Positions 48,461 to 60,378 of a stretch of 64,000 bases of DNA are shown here, in pieces. The position numbers were made by a program, and so were the translations under genes. Under the pieces are notes generated by a model. It made no database searches and had not been told where the DNA came from. It was given only the letters and a program-made list of their open reading frames with translations. The number at the start of each line of letters is the position of its first letter. The first letter of the stretch is position 1. This stretch comes from Cycas panzhihuaensis (taxonomy: Eukaryota; Cycadophyta). Location of the stretch: the NCBI GenBank assembly GCA_023213395.1, contig CM041465.1, positions 7,440,001 through 7,504,000 of the forward strand, read 5' to 3'.

Positions 48461-48960
48461 TTATTGATGAGTTTGTTTAGACTTCCTTTGGCCATATATG
48501 ATATCATCCATCCTAATATTTATTTAGAAATATGATATGTGTTAATATAATAAAACTAATACTACAACCCAACCAAGTCTATTATAACCACTACATATTT
48601 TGTAAGAGAAATGACAAGATATTGCTATGGACTTCATTATGGGTCTACCTCTATCTACTGAATATGACTCTAAATTAGTGGTTATTGATCCTTTAACAAA
48701 ATACATGGATTTTTTTCTAGTCTATACATCATATAAAGCATCACATATTATACATTTATACCTCTAAATGATATTCTATTTGCACAACTTTTTATTAACC
48801 ATCATGGCGTGCTTCAATTGGACCTAAACTAAATATCTCTTAATCAACTAAATGTTTCCTTTATTTCAAGTCTAAACTAAGAGATAAGAAGTCTATATGA
48901 ACTAAAGGGACCACCTTTACCAACTTCTAAGGAGGATTATCCACCTAATGATGTCATTTG
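48461..48960 (+). pseudogene. G1 pol remnant, part 2: integrase
   Basis: The frame resumes after E4 with LIDEF and continues through a zinc/core region: CKRN, LVVIDPLTKYMDF, YTSYKASHIIHLYL, and a block positioned where gypsy integrases have the H-G-x-P motif. Several stops and frame changes. Similarity fades near 48950 and the C-terminal part is missing. Confidence 0.7.
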
Positions 48961-49378
48961 ATGAAGGTATGAATGAATGAAGTAATGAAAGGCTAGGATG
49001 TGAGGGGGTGATTGAATCCACTAGCCTATACAATTAGATGGAGGAGTTTTGAGTTCAGGGTTATACTAACAATATCTTTTATATCCTTCTTAGGGACTCC
49101 TTTCCTCTTGTTCTTTCAACCCTTAGAGTTATACTTAAATGAAGGAGAAGGGTTAAGTGATAGAAAGGTTATATATATTTTTTCTTAATTTTGTTTTAAA
49201 TGAAATAAAAATAAGAGTAATCAATGAAACTACAAGATCTATCCACCTTCTTTTCAACACACAAATAAATTAAAGAATAAACTTCACATATAGAACATCC
49301 TTTTTATTTTTATTTTAAGAGATGAAACACACAAAAATGAATACGAAACTACTTCATTTAAATGCAACTTATATTTTT
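48961..49378. other. A/T-rich non-coding stretch left of E5
   Basis: No coding frame seen. A GTGAGGGGGTGATTGAATCCACTAG-like block (49000-49025) resembles words found in plant LTRs, so this may be the end of a long LTR into which E5 jumped. It rejoins sequence at 55492 once E5 is removed. Confidence 0.3.
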
Positions 49379-49383
49379 AATGA

Positions 49384-49743
49384 TATTTGGGAATATAAAA
49401 TCAAATAGGTATGTTCCCATTCGTAGAATCTTTAACCATACATAGTAAGCAGACAAAAATACACATAGAATACAAATGCATAGTACATAGGATTTACGTG
49501 GGAAAATCCTTTTGGGAAAAAACCCACTATAAAAGATCCTTCTAGATCACATTAATTATTTCATAATTGATTTTATATAATGCATTAAATACACAAGGGC
49601 TTAAGGATTTTATATTCTTCTAAGAGGTATCATCTAACTAGGGTTGTAACCCTCCAAATATCTTGCATATTTTCTCTTAATCACCTTAGTTAAACTGTAT
49701 TAATATTAACTTAGTGGCTTAATAAATAATTTCCATGTTAACA
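49384..49743 (-). repeat. E5 3' LTR
   Basis: On plus it runs TATTTGGGAATAT to CCATGTTAACA and is matched by 55129-55486. Read on minus the LTR is TG...TA rather than TG...CA in both copies. Confidence 0.92.
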
Positions 49744-49849
49744 TCCCCTCTTAATATGAATGTGGGAAGACTATATCCTGTAATAGTTGTATTATCATGA
49801 AGGTTGAGACTATCTTGCAACTTCTTTATCCTTATCAATACATCATCCC

Positions 49850-52800
49850 TCAAGGATAACATTGGTGAGTCCTAATCTAGTATGTATCTTCATGAATTGA
49901 TCTTTAGCAAGTGGCTTAGTGAACACGTCTATAAGCTAGAATTAACTCAGACAGTAGTTAATTTGCAACTTCCTTGACTTGATCTATTCATAGATGTAGT
50001 GGTGTTGAATCTTGATATGCTTTGTATATGTATGGAACTCTTGATTCTTTGATAGGTGAATGGTACTATGATTATCAACAAATATAATCAGATGTCTATT
50101 AGATACTCCAAGAAACTCCAAGAGACCTTACAACCATATAACTTCCTTTATGCTATCACAGAGTCCTTGATATTCAACCTCTATAGAAGATAACACTACT
50201 ATTTGCTGCTTCTTCAACTACCACAAAACAAATCCATTACCTACACCAAACAGGTATCCAACAATGGACTTTTGATCATTAGAGTCTCCTTCCTAATTAA
50301 CATCTATATAGTCATACAACTTTATCTCTTCACCTTGATGGTATTTAAGACCAAGATTGATTATCCTTTTCAGGTATTTTAGAATCTACTTCACTATAAC
50401 CCAATGAGGCTCTTGAGGATTTTGCATGTATCAAGATACCAATCCAATATCATAGGTGATATTCGGTCTAGTATAAGTCAAGTAGATTAGACTCCCTACT
50501 AGTTAGCGATACTTTGTTCCAACTACAGAGGGTTGGCCATATCCTTTTGCAATCTTACACTTTTAACACATGGTATTATAATATGTTTGTAGTTCTATAT
50601 CCTAAACTTCTCTAGTAAGTTCTTTATATATTGTGACTGCAACAACATGATTTGATCATCCATCTGCCTAATTTGAATGCCCAAGAAATAGTGAAGTCTC
50701 TTGAGGCTTGTCATATCAAAAGAAGCTCCCAAATTAGACTTGACTTCTACTATAATCTTGCTACAATTTTCTCTAATAATCAAATCATCAACATAAACCA
50801 CATAAGTAACTATTGAAGTCCCTCTCATTTTTACATATAAATTTGGGTCAAATTCAGAAAATTTGAAACCTTCAACCTTTAACTTGGCATCCATCTTCTT
50901 ATAACAAGCATGGGGTGCTTGTTTTAGGCCATAAATTGATTTCTTTAATCAACATACAAGATGCTCCTAGCCTTCTTTAATGAATCCCAAAGGCTACAAT
51001 ATATATATCTCCTCCTTTAGATCTCCATTAAGAAATATAGATTTGATGTCCACCTAACATAACTCCTAACTGTAAGCAATTGCTAAGAAAATAATTAATC
51101 AAACCATCATCATTTTGGAGACTGGTGCAAATGTCTCCTTATAGTCAATTCATTCTTTTTATTTGAATCCTTGAGTGACAAGCCTGGCTTTATATTTGTC
51201 CACCTCTCCATCATAGCAAAACTTTGTCTTATAAACACACTTATATCGAACAAGGTTCTTTGTCAGAGGGAGCAAAACCAAATCCTATGTATTATTCTTC
51301 ATCAACAAACTGTACTCTTCCTCCATTATAACTCTTTATCATATATCTTTTGCCTCATTAAATGAATTAGGATGACTAGAGTTATTGGTGTCTACCAGCA
51401 AAGTTTAATTAACATGCTGATTTCTTATTTATCTCTTATCAGTAAGGGTATGCATCACCACACCATGGTCTTCAATAATCTTCCTTGCCTATAATGGTAT
51501 AGAAGGACTTGTTGCTGGAGGTTCCTCTTCTCATGGTAGCTTCTCACTATTACTTGACCCACTTAGTCCTTCTTCCTTATATATTCTAGTGACTAGCTCA
51601 TCGTCCTCTTTACTTGATGAATATGCGAATAGGAGTAGTAGGGGGTAAAATACTCTTTTGATGATCTATCTTTATGACATGTCAATGACTCATGAATTTT
51701 ACATCTTGACTAACCATAATCTTCTTCCCCAATGTATCCCATAGTCTATAAGATTTATTCTGATCATTATATCACATGAATATACACTTCAAACTCTTTT
51801 GATCTAACTTCTTATAAGTATCCTCTAAGATGGGGGCATATCTGATACACCTAAAAGTTCTCAAATGGCTAATGACAGGCTTATGACCAGTCCATTTTTC
51901 TTTATGGGTTATTCTATGAATTGTATGAGTGGGTATCCAATTCAAAATATAAATAACAATTGCCATAACTTTTGCCCAAAACACTACTAGTAGGTTTTTA
52001 ATATGCACCATACACCTTGCCATCTCCATCATGGTATAGTTCTTTCATTTAACAACTCTATTTTATTGTGGGGTATATAGGACCATAAATTCCTACTTGA
52101 TACCATAATTATAACAAAATTGATTAAATGTATGATTGTCATATTCCTTGCTAGTATTACTTCTTAACAACTTAATTTTCTTATCACTTTCATTTTCCAC
52201 CATTGCTTTCCAGTCGCGGAAGTGATCAAACACATCTGACTTATTTTTGAGAAAGTAAACCCATGCCTTCCTAGTATAATCATCTACAAACATAAGGGTG
52301 TAACGAACTCCTAATATTGAAGCTTTAGGAGAGGTCCCATTATATATAAATGTATAAGTTCCAACATCTCCTTGGCTCTCTAAGCATTCTACTAAGCAAA
52401 AGGGTAGCAATGATGTTTGCCATATATACACCATTCATAGATACCATCTAAGTAGAAGACTAATGACAAACCTTCCACCATCTTCAACCTCTTTATAAAT
52501 ACGATGCTCCTATAGTTAACGTGTCCTAGGTGATTATGCCAAAGTCTACTCATATCATCAACGCTGCTAATAAAGGCATAAGACTTATTTTGAGATTAAA
52601 ATTTCTCAAACACATAGAAGTTGTCTTTGACTTTTCTAGTCGCAATGATAGAGAATTTTTACTTTAGATCTTTAATTAGGCATCTATCATTATAAATCTC
52701 TACCTTCATACCTTGTTTGCAGATTTCCTAGGCTAAAAGAAGGTTCAAATGCATCTTGGGTATATTGTATACCCTAGTAAACTTACCACCTGCAATAGAT

Positions 52801-53110
52801 ACTTCATCGATACCTTCCACTGGTACTATGCAAGCATCTCCAAGGACAAATTTGGCACCATTATGATTTTCATTCACTGTATCAAAGTTTCACTTTTGGT
52901 AAGAGATATACTTCTATGCTCCATAATCAAGCACCCAATAATCTCTTCGATCTGACTCAGCCGATAAGGTTTTTACTATGATACAATAAGTAACAACACT
53001 TTTTCCTTTATCATCCTGGTTCACTTTGCACTTATTACGTATCTTGAACTAATAATTCTTCTCTTTATGAACATCCTTCTTGTAATAATTGCATTTTTCA
53101 TTAAACTTCT
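49850..53110 (-). pseudogene. E5 pol remnant: protease, integrase, RT, RNase H
   Basis: The protease near 52930 reads RDYWVLDYGA, the usual Ser changed to Tyr. The pre-integrase motif (about 52540) keeps LWHNHLGHVNYRS. Integrase pieces lie at 52434-52093 and 52032-51772 (VDDYTRKAWVYFLK; the family Asp-Asn motif region is degraded to RSNTSKEY). RT (about 51290-50595) shows IDYKETFAPVSKM, SIFLNGDLKEEIY, GLKQAPHA and VTYVVYVDDLII with YVDD intact. The C-terminus near 49910 reads DVFTKPLAKDQFMKI, the conserved copia RNase H tail. Many stops and frame changes. Confidence 0.85.
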
Positions 53111-53801
53111 TCTGTTCTTATGAATTTACTCTAGACCTATGTATGATCTTCTCTGCCTTAGCAGTCTCCTTCCTATGAGTTTTCATGGATAAGGCCTGAC
53201 TTAATTTAGAACATCTAAGTGTACCATGATGTTTCAGCTTGGCATTCTCCACTAGAATTAGGTTTTTAAGCCCATCAAAAGTCTCTACCTCCACCACCTC
53301 ATCTCTACCATAAATGGTCTGAAAAGTGGCAAATGTAGCTGGTAGCTTTGACATGATTATTACAAATAATAATGCATTATCGATCAAATTTTGCTTTACT
53401 TCTTCTAGCTTATTCTTTAAGTTTGTGATCTTATTCAGGTAGGAGTTAATGTCATTCTCATCTTTGACATGCTAATTGAGTAATTCCAACATCAGAGCAA
53501 GATATCTATTTGCCTTCTTCTTCTCAAAAGTTTCACATAGTTTTATTTAAATTTTGCCTAGTTTATCTAGATTATGAACTAAGGCTTTTTGGTCTAGTGC
53601 TAGTGATAGTTTCAACAATCCCACGACCATAAATTTCTTCTCTTCGAGTTGAACATGCTCTTTGTGGTCTACTGGAATTGCATCCACCTTTGCCTTAGTG
53701 ATATCCCAAAGTTGACTCACCATCAAAATAAGCTCCATATTAGCCTTCAACTCACTAAAATTATTACCATTGAAGATAACCTTGGGTATAATATGCTCCA
53801 C
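53111..53801 (-). pseudogene. E5 gag remnant
   Basis: It starts MEHIIPKVIFNGNNFSELKA (53801) and continues ANMELILMVSQLWDI, the typical N-terminus of Tnt1/Tork-type gag. A second open piece (53387-53118) carries LLFVIIMSKLPATFATFQTI. A zinc knuckle lies downstream, degraded, around 53090-53030. Confidence 0.82.
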
Positions 53802-55116
53802 CTTGAGAAATAGGCTTCAACATGAGTCAAATGACACCAAATGAAAGTCTAATAAATCTTTCAGACAAAAATACACCACTGTGGTCTCCTCTAGCTTAGG
53901 TGCATACTCTAGGGATACTCCAAACACTGAGTATGCATGCTCTAAGTAGCTCACTGACTATTCTCCCCTCACAACAACCAAGAATGCCCTTAAATGAACT
54001 TAAACATCTCAAAAAATAACCCTTAAGTCACTTTAAAAGGTGCTCCAAGAAAAGAGGATAACTTCACATAGCAATAATGCACAATCTCCAAGTTAAAAAA
54101 CACAAAAAATCTCATTCACACTTAAAATAAGCCAAGGATGCTCCAAATAACCTTTGCACTAGGTAATATATCATATTTCAATGGTCTAAGGGCCTTTTAT
54201 AATGTTATATTTTAAGAGGACTATGCCAAAAGGCATACTCTAAGAGATGCGACTTTTTGAAAAGTCTCATTTGTTCATCACTTAATCCATGTGGCTTAAA
54301 TCAAATGCACATGAGATTTAATTAACCTAAAGTCTAAACTTTTGGCAAAGATGAAATCAAAATAGTATTTGGAGTCACCATGGGATTTGCAGCAGTTGGA
54401 TAGAGAAGAAGAAACCCATAGACTTGCGCACTTAGATATGAGTCTCCACTCACCTATACAGCTAGTAAACAGCTCGAATGCTATCCAGCTGCCTTCAAAC
54501 ACACCCAACTAACACTATTAAGCACCCAACTAGCTTTTACACCACTATTATAAGCTTGGTTTATGTATACAATTATAATAAGTAGGCCTCACACTCATAT
54601 AAAGGTACTACGATTCAAAGTATAATCATAGTTATTTGTGATGCTATAAATGCAATCTAGTTTTAGTATAGAGGGAAAAAAACACTCCAAACAAGGCTCT
54701 AATCTCTCCCTTATAGAGACAAGGCTCTAATCTCTCCCTTATAGTGTTTTTATTGAGTAAAGAACTAACTTATGTATATACATGGGTGGTTGTCTTTATT
54801 GTCATTGAGTCACCATCAATACATGCTTTAATAGCTTGAATCACAACTATAGATCATCAACCTACTTTAGATGACCTCACATGATCTAACTCATGCCATA
54901 GATGTGGCCTTCACATCTAATTATTGACTCTAATAGACCCTTATACTTTATTGATTAATGATTTTCACTACTTCAACCACCATTGATAGCTGTGCACGAT
55001 TCTGCATGTTGCTGGAGTTGATAGACCCTTAAGACAAGTGTTGGATGGCTTTACCTAGTAACTAATAATCTTACTGCTCTACTTAACATTAGGCTTCAGT
55101 TGTGTAGGACCCTATG
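53802..55116 (-). other. E5 leader (non-coding)
   Basis: 1.3 kb between primer site and gag without a coding frame. It contains a local direct duplication of ACAAGGCTCTAATCTCTCCC near 54691-54740. Nothing else recognised. Confidence 0.6.
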
Positions 55117-55128
55117 GCTTTGATATCA
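55117..55128 (-). promoter_or_regulatory. E5 primer-binding site
   Basis: The minus strand reads TGATATCAAAGC next to the LTR, a TGGTATCAGAGC site with two G-to-A changes. Confidence 0.8.
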
Positions 55129-55486
55129 TATTTGGGAATATGAAATCAAATATGTATGTTCCTATTTGTAGAATCTTTAAACATACATAGTAAGAAAATA
55201 AAAATACATAGAATACAGATGTATAGTACACAGGATTTATGTGGGAAAACCCTTTTAGGAAAGAACCCACCATAAAAGATACTTTTGGATCACATTAATT
55301 ATTTCACAATTAATTTAATATAATGCATTGAATACATAAGAGCTCAAGGCTTTTATATTCTTCTATGAGGTGTCACATGATTAAGGTTGAAGCCCTCTGA
55401 ATATCTTGCACCTTTTTGCTTAATCACCTTAGTTAAATAATATTAATATTAACTTAGTGGTTTAATAAATAACTACCATGTTAACA
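55129..55486 (-). repeat. E5 5' LTR
   Basis: It matches 49384-49743 and starts TATTTGGGAATATG on plus, ending CCATGTTAACA before AATGA. Confidence 0.92.
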
Positions 55487-55491
55487 AATGA

Positions 55492-57520
55492 AAATGAATC
55501 AATATAAAATGCAACTATCACAACATATAACTATGTATGCAAATTAAGATAAGATCCAATAATATATGATGTTTATATGAAGCTTTTTATTCTAATTACA
55601 TGCTATATTCTTTTTGGAGAATATTTCTAAGATGAAAAGAGATATTCTTAAAGATTTACTACTACTATTATGAATGGTTTTTAGACCATAGAGATTGTAT
55701 ACAATCAATCATATCCAAGTCATTATCTATAAACAAGTAAAAAACTAAAGAATAATGAGATTCTATCACAATTAGAGTCTATAGGATACCAAAAGGATCC
55801 TTGAATCTCATATGATCTGATCAAATCAAGCACATATCATTCATAAATTTAGATTCTCTTTTTAAAATAAGAGAATAATAAAAAGAGCAAAATCAAACAA
55901 GAACAATCCCAATAACTTTTTATAATTTCTTATACATTATAGAATTCCTAGCTTAGAATGGCTTTATTTCTTTCATGTGATCAAACTACTTTAAATTCTT
56001 CCTTTTAAAACCAACAAAGGAGAAAGGAAAGTAGGAACATCAGGCTCAACAAGAGCCATAAATAAGTCAAAGTGAAAGAAAGCCCCTTGCAGATTTGGGC
56101 AGTTGTAGAAGAATAGGAAAGAGTAACTATTTTTTTTGAGTGAAGAGATGATTATTCTTCACAATAGTCTACCCCTTTATTGTGCCATAAAGGGCAAACC
56201 TTTTAGCCAAATTCCTAAGGTGAAAAATAAGTACAAAGTGATCTCAAACATTACTAAGAATAAGAGAAAATTTCTAAGCACAAATAATCACTAAAAAGTA
56301 GTAAGATTGCAAGAGTTCATAATAGAAAAGATCTTACCAGGAACATAAACATTTAGAGTTGAAAATTTTGTAAGAAATTAAGAAATTTAAAGAATATTAA
56401 ATATTAAAATTTGAGTATCAATAAAGTAGCAACCAAGCTTGAAAATCTCCTCTTAATTTCACCCTTTTTTTCTTCACAAAATAGTCTTCTAAGTAGAAGT
56501 AGTAGAAATCTCTCAAAAAATCTCAAGAAAGCTCTCTAAACTTTATCTCTAAACTCACAAAACTTGAATCATAAATGACAATAGGGTTTGAATGACTTCT
56601 GGGTACAAAGGAAGTAGGGTTCCATCAAATCTAGGTGGCAACATGCCAAAAACTAACATGTTAAAAAGTTTTGCATGCATGACAGTAAAAAACTTGATAG
56701 GTCATATTTTTGGACCCACGAAAAATGTGACTTTAAATTGAAAATATGATTTATCACATTTTTAGTAGGACCAAAAATATGATAAATCAAGAAGTAAAAA
56801 TAGCCCATTAAAAAGTTAAAAAAAGATTCTTATTGATAAATTAAAATACAAATAACTTTATTAATGAGGAAAATAACCCAAAAATAATAAGCACCAGCCC
56901 AAAAATTAATCAAAAAAGATAAATTAAGGGTAAAATCAAGAACAAAAACATGAAAGAAAAGGTTTTAGAAGAAGAAATGAATTAGAATGATCATGAAAGA
57001 GAAGAATTCAATGTCATAGTTATCACTCATTAGCACATGATAATATAATAATACATGAATCATTATTCAACATACATCATCAGTCAAACTAATACAAAAT
57101 TTTATCAAAACATAGTCTAACACATATGAAACAAGCCTAAATCAATCATTTTCACATGAAACATACGAGAAATTTATTAAAAGTGACAAAGATCAATAAA
57201 AGGTCTAGGTTTTGGTAAAACATTATGCCATTGACACCTGAAGCTCATACTTTAGGAAGAAAGTAGGATGGTGAAAGGTGAGAAGGATCAAGGTGAAAGA
57301 TTTTTCTATCAGAAGTCAACAAAGTTTAGGATGAGGTATTTGAATAATGGGTTATTAGTCTATAAAAGATGTGCAATCTAATCAAACCAACTTTTATACC
57401 TCTAGAATAAGAAATAAATGAGATGTTACCTAAAAGCTTATCCAAAAGGACCAGGTTATCATTTATTAAACAAAAGATCTATGCCAAATACCCACAAACT
57501 GGATGGGACTTCAAAATCTG
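55492..57520. other. A/T-rich non-coding stretch right of E5, possibly an LTR
   Basis: No coding frame is seen. Words such as ATATGATAAATCAAG near 56778 recall 28780 in the probable E0 LTR, so this could be the 3' LTR of G2 in minus orientation. The boundaries are not visible and the similarity is weak. Confidence 0.3.
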
Positions 57521-57830
57521 ATTGGTCATAGTTTATCTCTCATTAACCATACTTCAGAGGAAAGGTCCTTTTGCTAAAGCATAAAGGATGGATTATCATA
57601 GTTTTTATGCTTATTAATAGGTGATTTTTTAGAGCTTTAGGACTACCATAGTTTCAACTTATTAGTAGGTGACTTTTTAAAGCTTTTTATCATAGTTTAA
57701 ACTCATTAATGGGGTGAAGGATTTTAGAGCTTGATTATCATAGTTTAACTTGATAAATAATTATCTTTTAGAGGGCTTCCTGTTATAGTTTAGGATCTTT
57801 AATAGGTAAAAGGAACTCAAAGTCGTTTGG
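57521..57830. repeat. Degenerate tandem repeat, about 45-60 bp, six units
   Basis: The recurring unit on plus is ATCATAGTTTAAACTCATTA followed by ATAGGTGA and TTTTAGAGCTT. Starts of the ATAGTTT word lie near 57528, 57598, 57648, 57686, 57739 and 57785. Copies are strongly diverged. The position between the antisense ORF and the presumed 3' LTR of G2 matches known 3'-UTR repeats of Tat elements. Confidence 0.7.
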
Positions 57831-58562
57831 AGACTAATGTAAGGGTCAACTTGGAGGAAAATGAGTGAAAGATGCAACATTACTAGTTTCCAAAGATCTC
57901 CATAAGAGATGAACACATTAAATAGGATAATTGAGCCTAATAGATAAAAGATGAATCATTTTGCTATCTCAAAGTGATTTCATTTAATAATGATGATTAT
58001 AAAGAGGTAAAATTTATTTTGATAGACTCAATGGATTGAAAAAGAAAGGCCTTGCTCAAAAAAGAGATAAAAGCTACTCCCCTTTATTAAGAAAAAGAGA
58101 TGAAAATAAAATTTCATTCTTATAAGAGGGAGTTAAAAAATAAGTTGTTTGAAGGTCACTTTCTCTTATTTTAAAGGCGAGCCATTCTAGTAGGGGATTA
58201 ACTTTAGGGAATTGATATTAGTAGGATTCAATAGGGGGCTTGATACCTAGTAAGTTCACTTCCTTAATTAAAAAGAAAAAATGTTTTTATTCAAAAAATG
58301 TGATTACACAGTACAAAAAATGCAGATAAGATACTAAAAATTTGGTAACATTGTGGAAAATGTGAAAATGTCTTTAAAAATATAATTTTACAATTTAGAA
58401 GTAACAAAGGAAAATTGTATTTTTGGTGGTGAGATCAAATTTTTTACTGTGAAGTTACATTTTTGGTTGTTTCCCCTTACTTTTGAACCTTTTAAAGAAG
58501 GAACTTGAAAAATAAAAATTTTAAATTATAAAAATAGGAAACAATGTGATTATTTTGATGTG
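57831..58562. other. G2 non-coding spacer
   Basis: A/T-rich sequence between the tandem repeats and the antisense ORF. I see nothing recognisable. Confidence 0.5.
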
Positions 58563-59339
58563 ATGTATCCTTTAGAGAGGGTAGATACATGGAAGAATGA
58601 GGGTTTGGCCATCGAAGAGCTAGTTAGGCAATTAAATGAGGAAGATTGGGCTATTTTGAGGGATTACAGACTATCTCAGGTGAGTGGATCAACTTAGTTA
58701 ATGATGGAGTATGAGATACTCCATAATTTTATCAATTGTTGGATTATGGGATCTAACATCTTTAGAGTATGGGTGATCAGGGAGATCCGGATCACTCAAA
58801 GGGATGTAGGGAGAATCCTAGGAGTTAGCTAGCATGGGGAGAGAGTGAGACTCAATATGGTGGTGGATGATGAGTCTTAAGCAATATGCAACCAATATTT
58901 AACAAGTTTCACTAACCAGTTTGGCCCTCAAGTTCTAGCACAGTGGGTAAGAGTAGTGAGGGGGTATGAGGAGGGAGTTCATATGAACTAGGGATAGTAT
59001 ATAATAGATAGCACGTGTCTACAACTATCCTAAATTAAGAGATTAGAGAGATGGGTATCTTCTTATAGCTTTAGTTTTATGTGCTAGTTTATGATCATAT
59101 TCCTTTAATGAGATTAAGAGGAGCACTAAGAGAACTAACTGTCATGGATCCATGGATGAATAAGTGGCATATGAGGGCTAGGATTTATAACAAGATGGTA
59201 GTTATAGCAAGGAGTACATATAGTCCTCTACTGAGTAAGATGACTTGGAGACAACTAGTAGAGGATGTATACGAAGGATTACCAGTGTGGAGTGATGACA
59301 AGGCAAATGCAGTGGTGAAAAGATTAGTAGGAGAGGTTC

Positions 59340-59700
59340 CTATCACCAGTAGAAGGAGAAGGAGAGATAGAGAGAGAGGGAGAGGTAGAGAGAGATGGCA
59401 GAGTTGGGAGAGATAATAGAGATGATGGTGAGATGGGTAGAGGAGAGATATTGACCAATAGAGGAGAGGGAGGGAGTCGATAGGTACTCAAGAGAGTAGG
59501 TGGAGCACTAGGTGGAGATAGAGGAGGCTCCATATAGAGCATGAAGTTAGGCTTAGTTGAGGAGTAGGGTAGAGGAGGAGGGAGTAGAATAGGAGATGGT
59601 GAGGCTACCAAGGAGGCTCCCTAAGAGCCTTCAGGAGAGGGAGATCCATAGGTAGTAGAGAGGAGATGGTAGTAGAGCTAGCTAGAGGAGGTGGGCCAAT
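59340..59700 (+). repeat. GA-rich low-complexity tract in the antisense ORF
   Basis: Purine-rich sequence dominated by AGAGGGAGAG words. On plus it codes Arg/Glu/Gly-rich runs. The minus-strand Pro/Ser/Leu frame here (59611-59324) is its shadow. Confidence 0.85.
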
Positions 59701-59702
59701 AG

Positions 59703-59803
59703 GTATATCATTTAATTGATTATTAGTACACAAAGTTTTACTTTCTTTTTGATTATATAGTTTCTTTCTAGAACACTGATCATGATTTACATATTTTCAT
59801 TAG
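59703..59803 (+). other. Candidate intron in the G2 antisense ORF
   Basis: GTATATCATTTAATTG at the left and TTTTCATTAG at the right give GT-AG ends around 101 bp of A/T-rich DNA between GA-rich exon-like sequence and a clean open frame. U-richness and length fit a short plant intron. Unproven without RNA. Confidence 0.4.
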
Positions 59804-60323
59804 ATAGATGATGAGATCATGACTCTAGAAGAGGTGAGGAGGATACTAGAGCTAATATTCCCTTGTATACCTATATCAGAGGAGGATCCAACATGGAACA
59901 TAATGGATTGTACACTATTAGGACAACATATTGACTATTTTAGTCATGCTTTATGGGCTCGAGACATATACGTAGACACTAGAGTAGAGTTGAGATTGCA
60001 AGAGTCAAAGCTTAAAGTGGTTAAGGATGAGAGATACAATCTATGTAGGATGATGCTAGCATAGGTGGGAGTATAAGCTACTTAATTAGGGAGTACTACA
60101 ATGCAACAGGGATGACATCTTCCACCCTGTATAGAGTTTGCACATGGGTAGACTTTAGGGAGAGGAGAGAGAATAGAGCTAAGAACACAAAAGAGATCTC
60201 ATCAGGGCTAATAGAGATGAATGTATTATGTACATATAGAGGGAGAGGAGGGAAATGTGAGGTATTTTGTGAGCCTTAGGTGTTGTGTCATGAGTCATAT
60301 GAGTGACATATGTACTATATTTT

Positions 60324-60325
<2 letters not shown>

Positions 60326-60373
<48 letters not shown>
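60326..60373. repeat. (TA)n microsatellite, 24 units
   Basis: 48 bp of alternating TA. The Tyr-Ile frames on either strand are artefacts. Confidence 0.96.

Positions 60374-60378
<5 letters not shown>

Larger units (their letters stand above)
29461..48960 (+). mobile_element. G1: Ty3/gypsy retrotransposon split by E3 and E4
   Basis: Three segments, 29461-31459, 38794-41084 and 48461 to about 48960, join in register once E3 (TSD CTTAG) and E4 (TSD AAAAC) are removed. Together they hold primer site, gag, protease, RT, RNase H and integrase in Ty3/gypsy order. The join at E4 restores the residues FDKT-LIDEF of the integrase zinc region. The integrase fades near 48950 and no 3' LTR was recognised, so the element is truncated or too diverged there. 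All frames are heavily broken. Confidence 0.8.
49384..55486 (-). mobile_element. E5: Ty1/copia retrotransposon, Tnt1/Tork-like
   Basis: LTRs at 49384-49743 (3') and 55129-55486 (5') are flanked by AATGA on both sides (49379-49383 and 55487-55491). A primer site, leader, gag, protease, integrase, RT and RNase H lie in minus order. Gag and pol sequence differ clearly from E1-E4 and resemble the Tnt1/Tork group. Heavily mutated by stops and indels. Confidence 0.95.
58563..60279 (+). pseudogene. G2 antisense extra ORF, possibly spliced
   Basis: A plus-strand coding trace runs opposite to G2 pol. Block 1 (58563 to about 59080) starts MYPLERVDTWKNEG and includes LNEEDWAILRDYRLSQ, broken by about eight stops, most fitting Gln codons. 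Block 2 (59081-59415, shifted frame) reads HIPLMRLRGALREL, WHMRARIYNKMVV and WRQLVEDVYEGLP, then an Arg/Glu-rich run. A GA-rich stretch (59340-59700) follows. After a possible intron, block 3 (59804-60064) reads MTLEEVRRILELIFPCIP. After one more frame change an open stretch (60064-60279) reads YNATGMTSSTLYRVCTW and ends at TAG. I do not recognise a domain. Antisense ORFs in this position are known from Tat elements; their role is unknown. Confidence 0.55.

Noticed and set aside
54691-54740. Short direct repeat in the E5 leader as a mobile element end
   Set aside because: A single local duplication of about 20 bp next to itself, better explained by slippage.
59324-59611. Pro/Ser/Leu-rich 95-codon frame on minus
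   Set aside because: It is the complement of the GA-rich tract of the antisense ORF and has no domain or neighbour that supports it.
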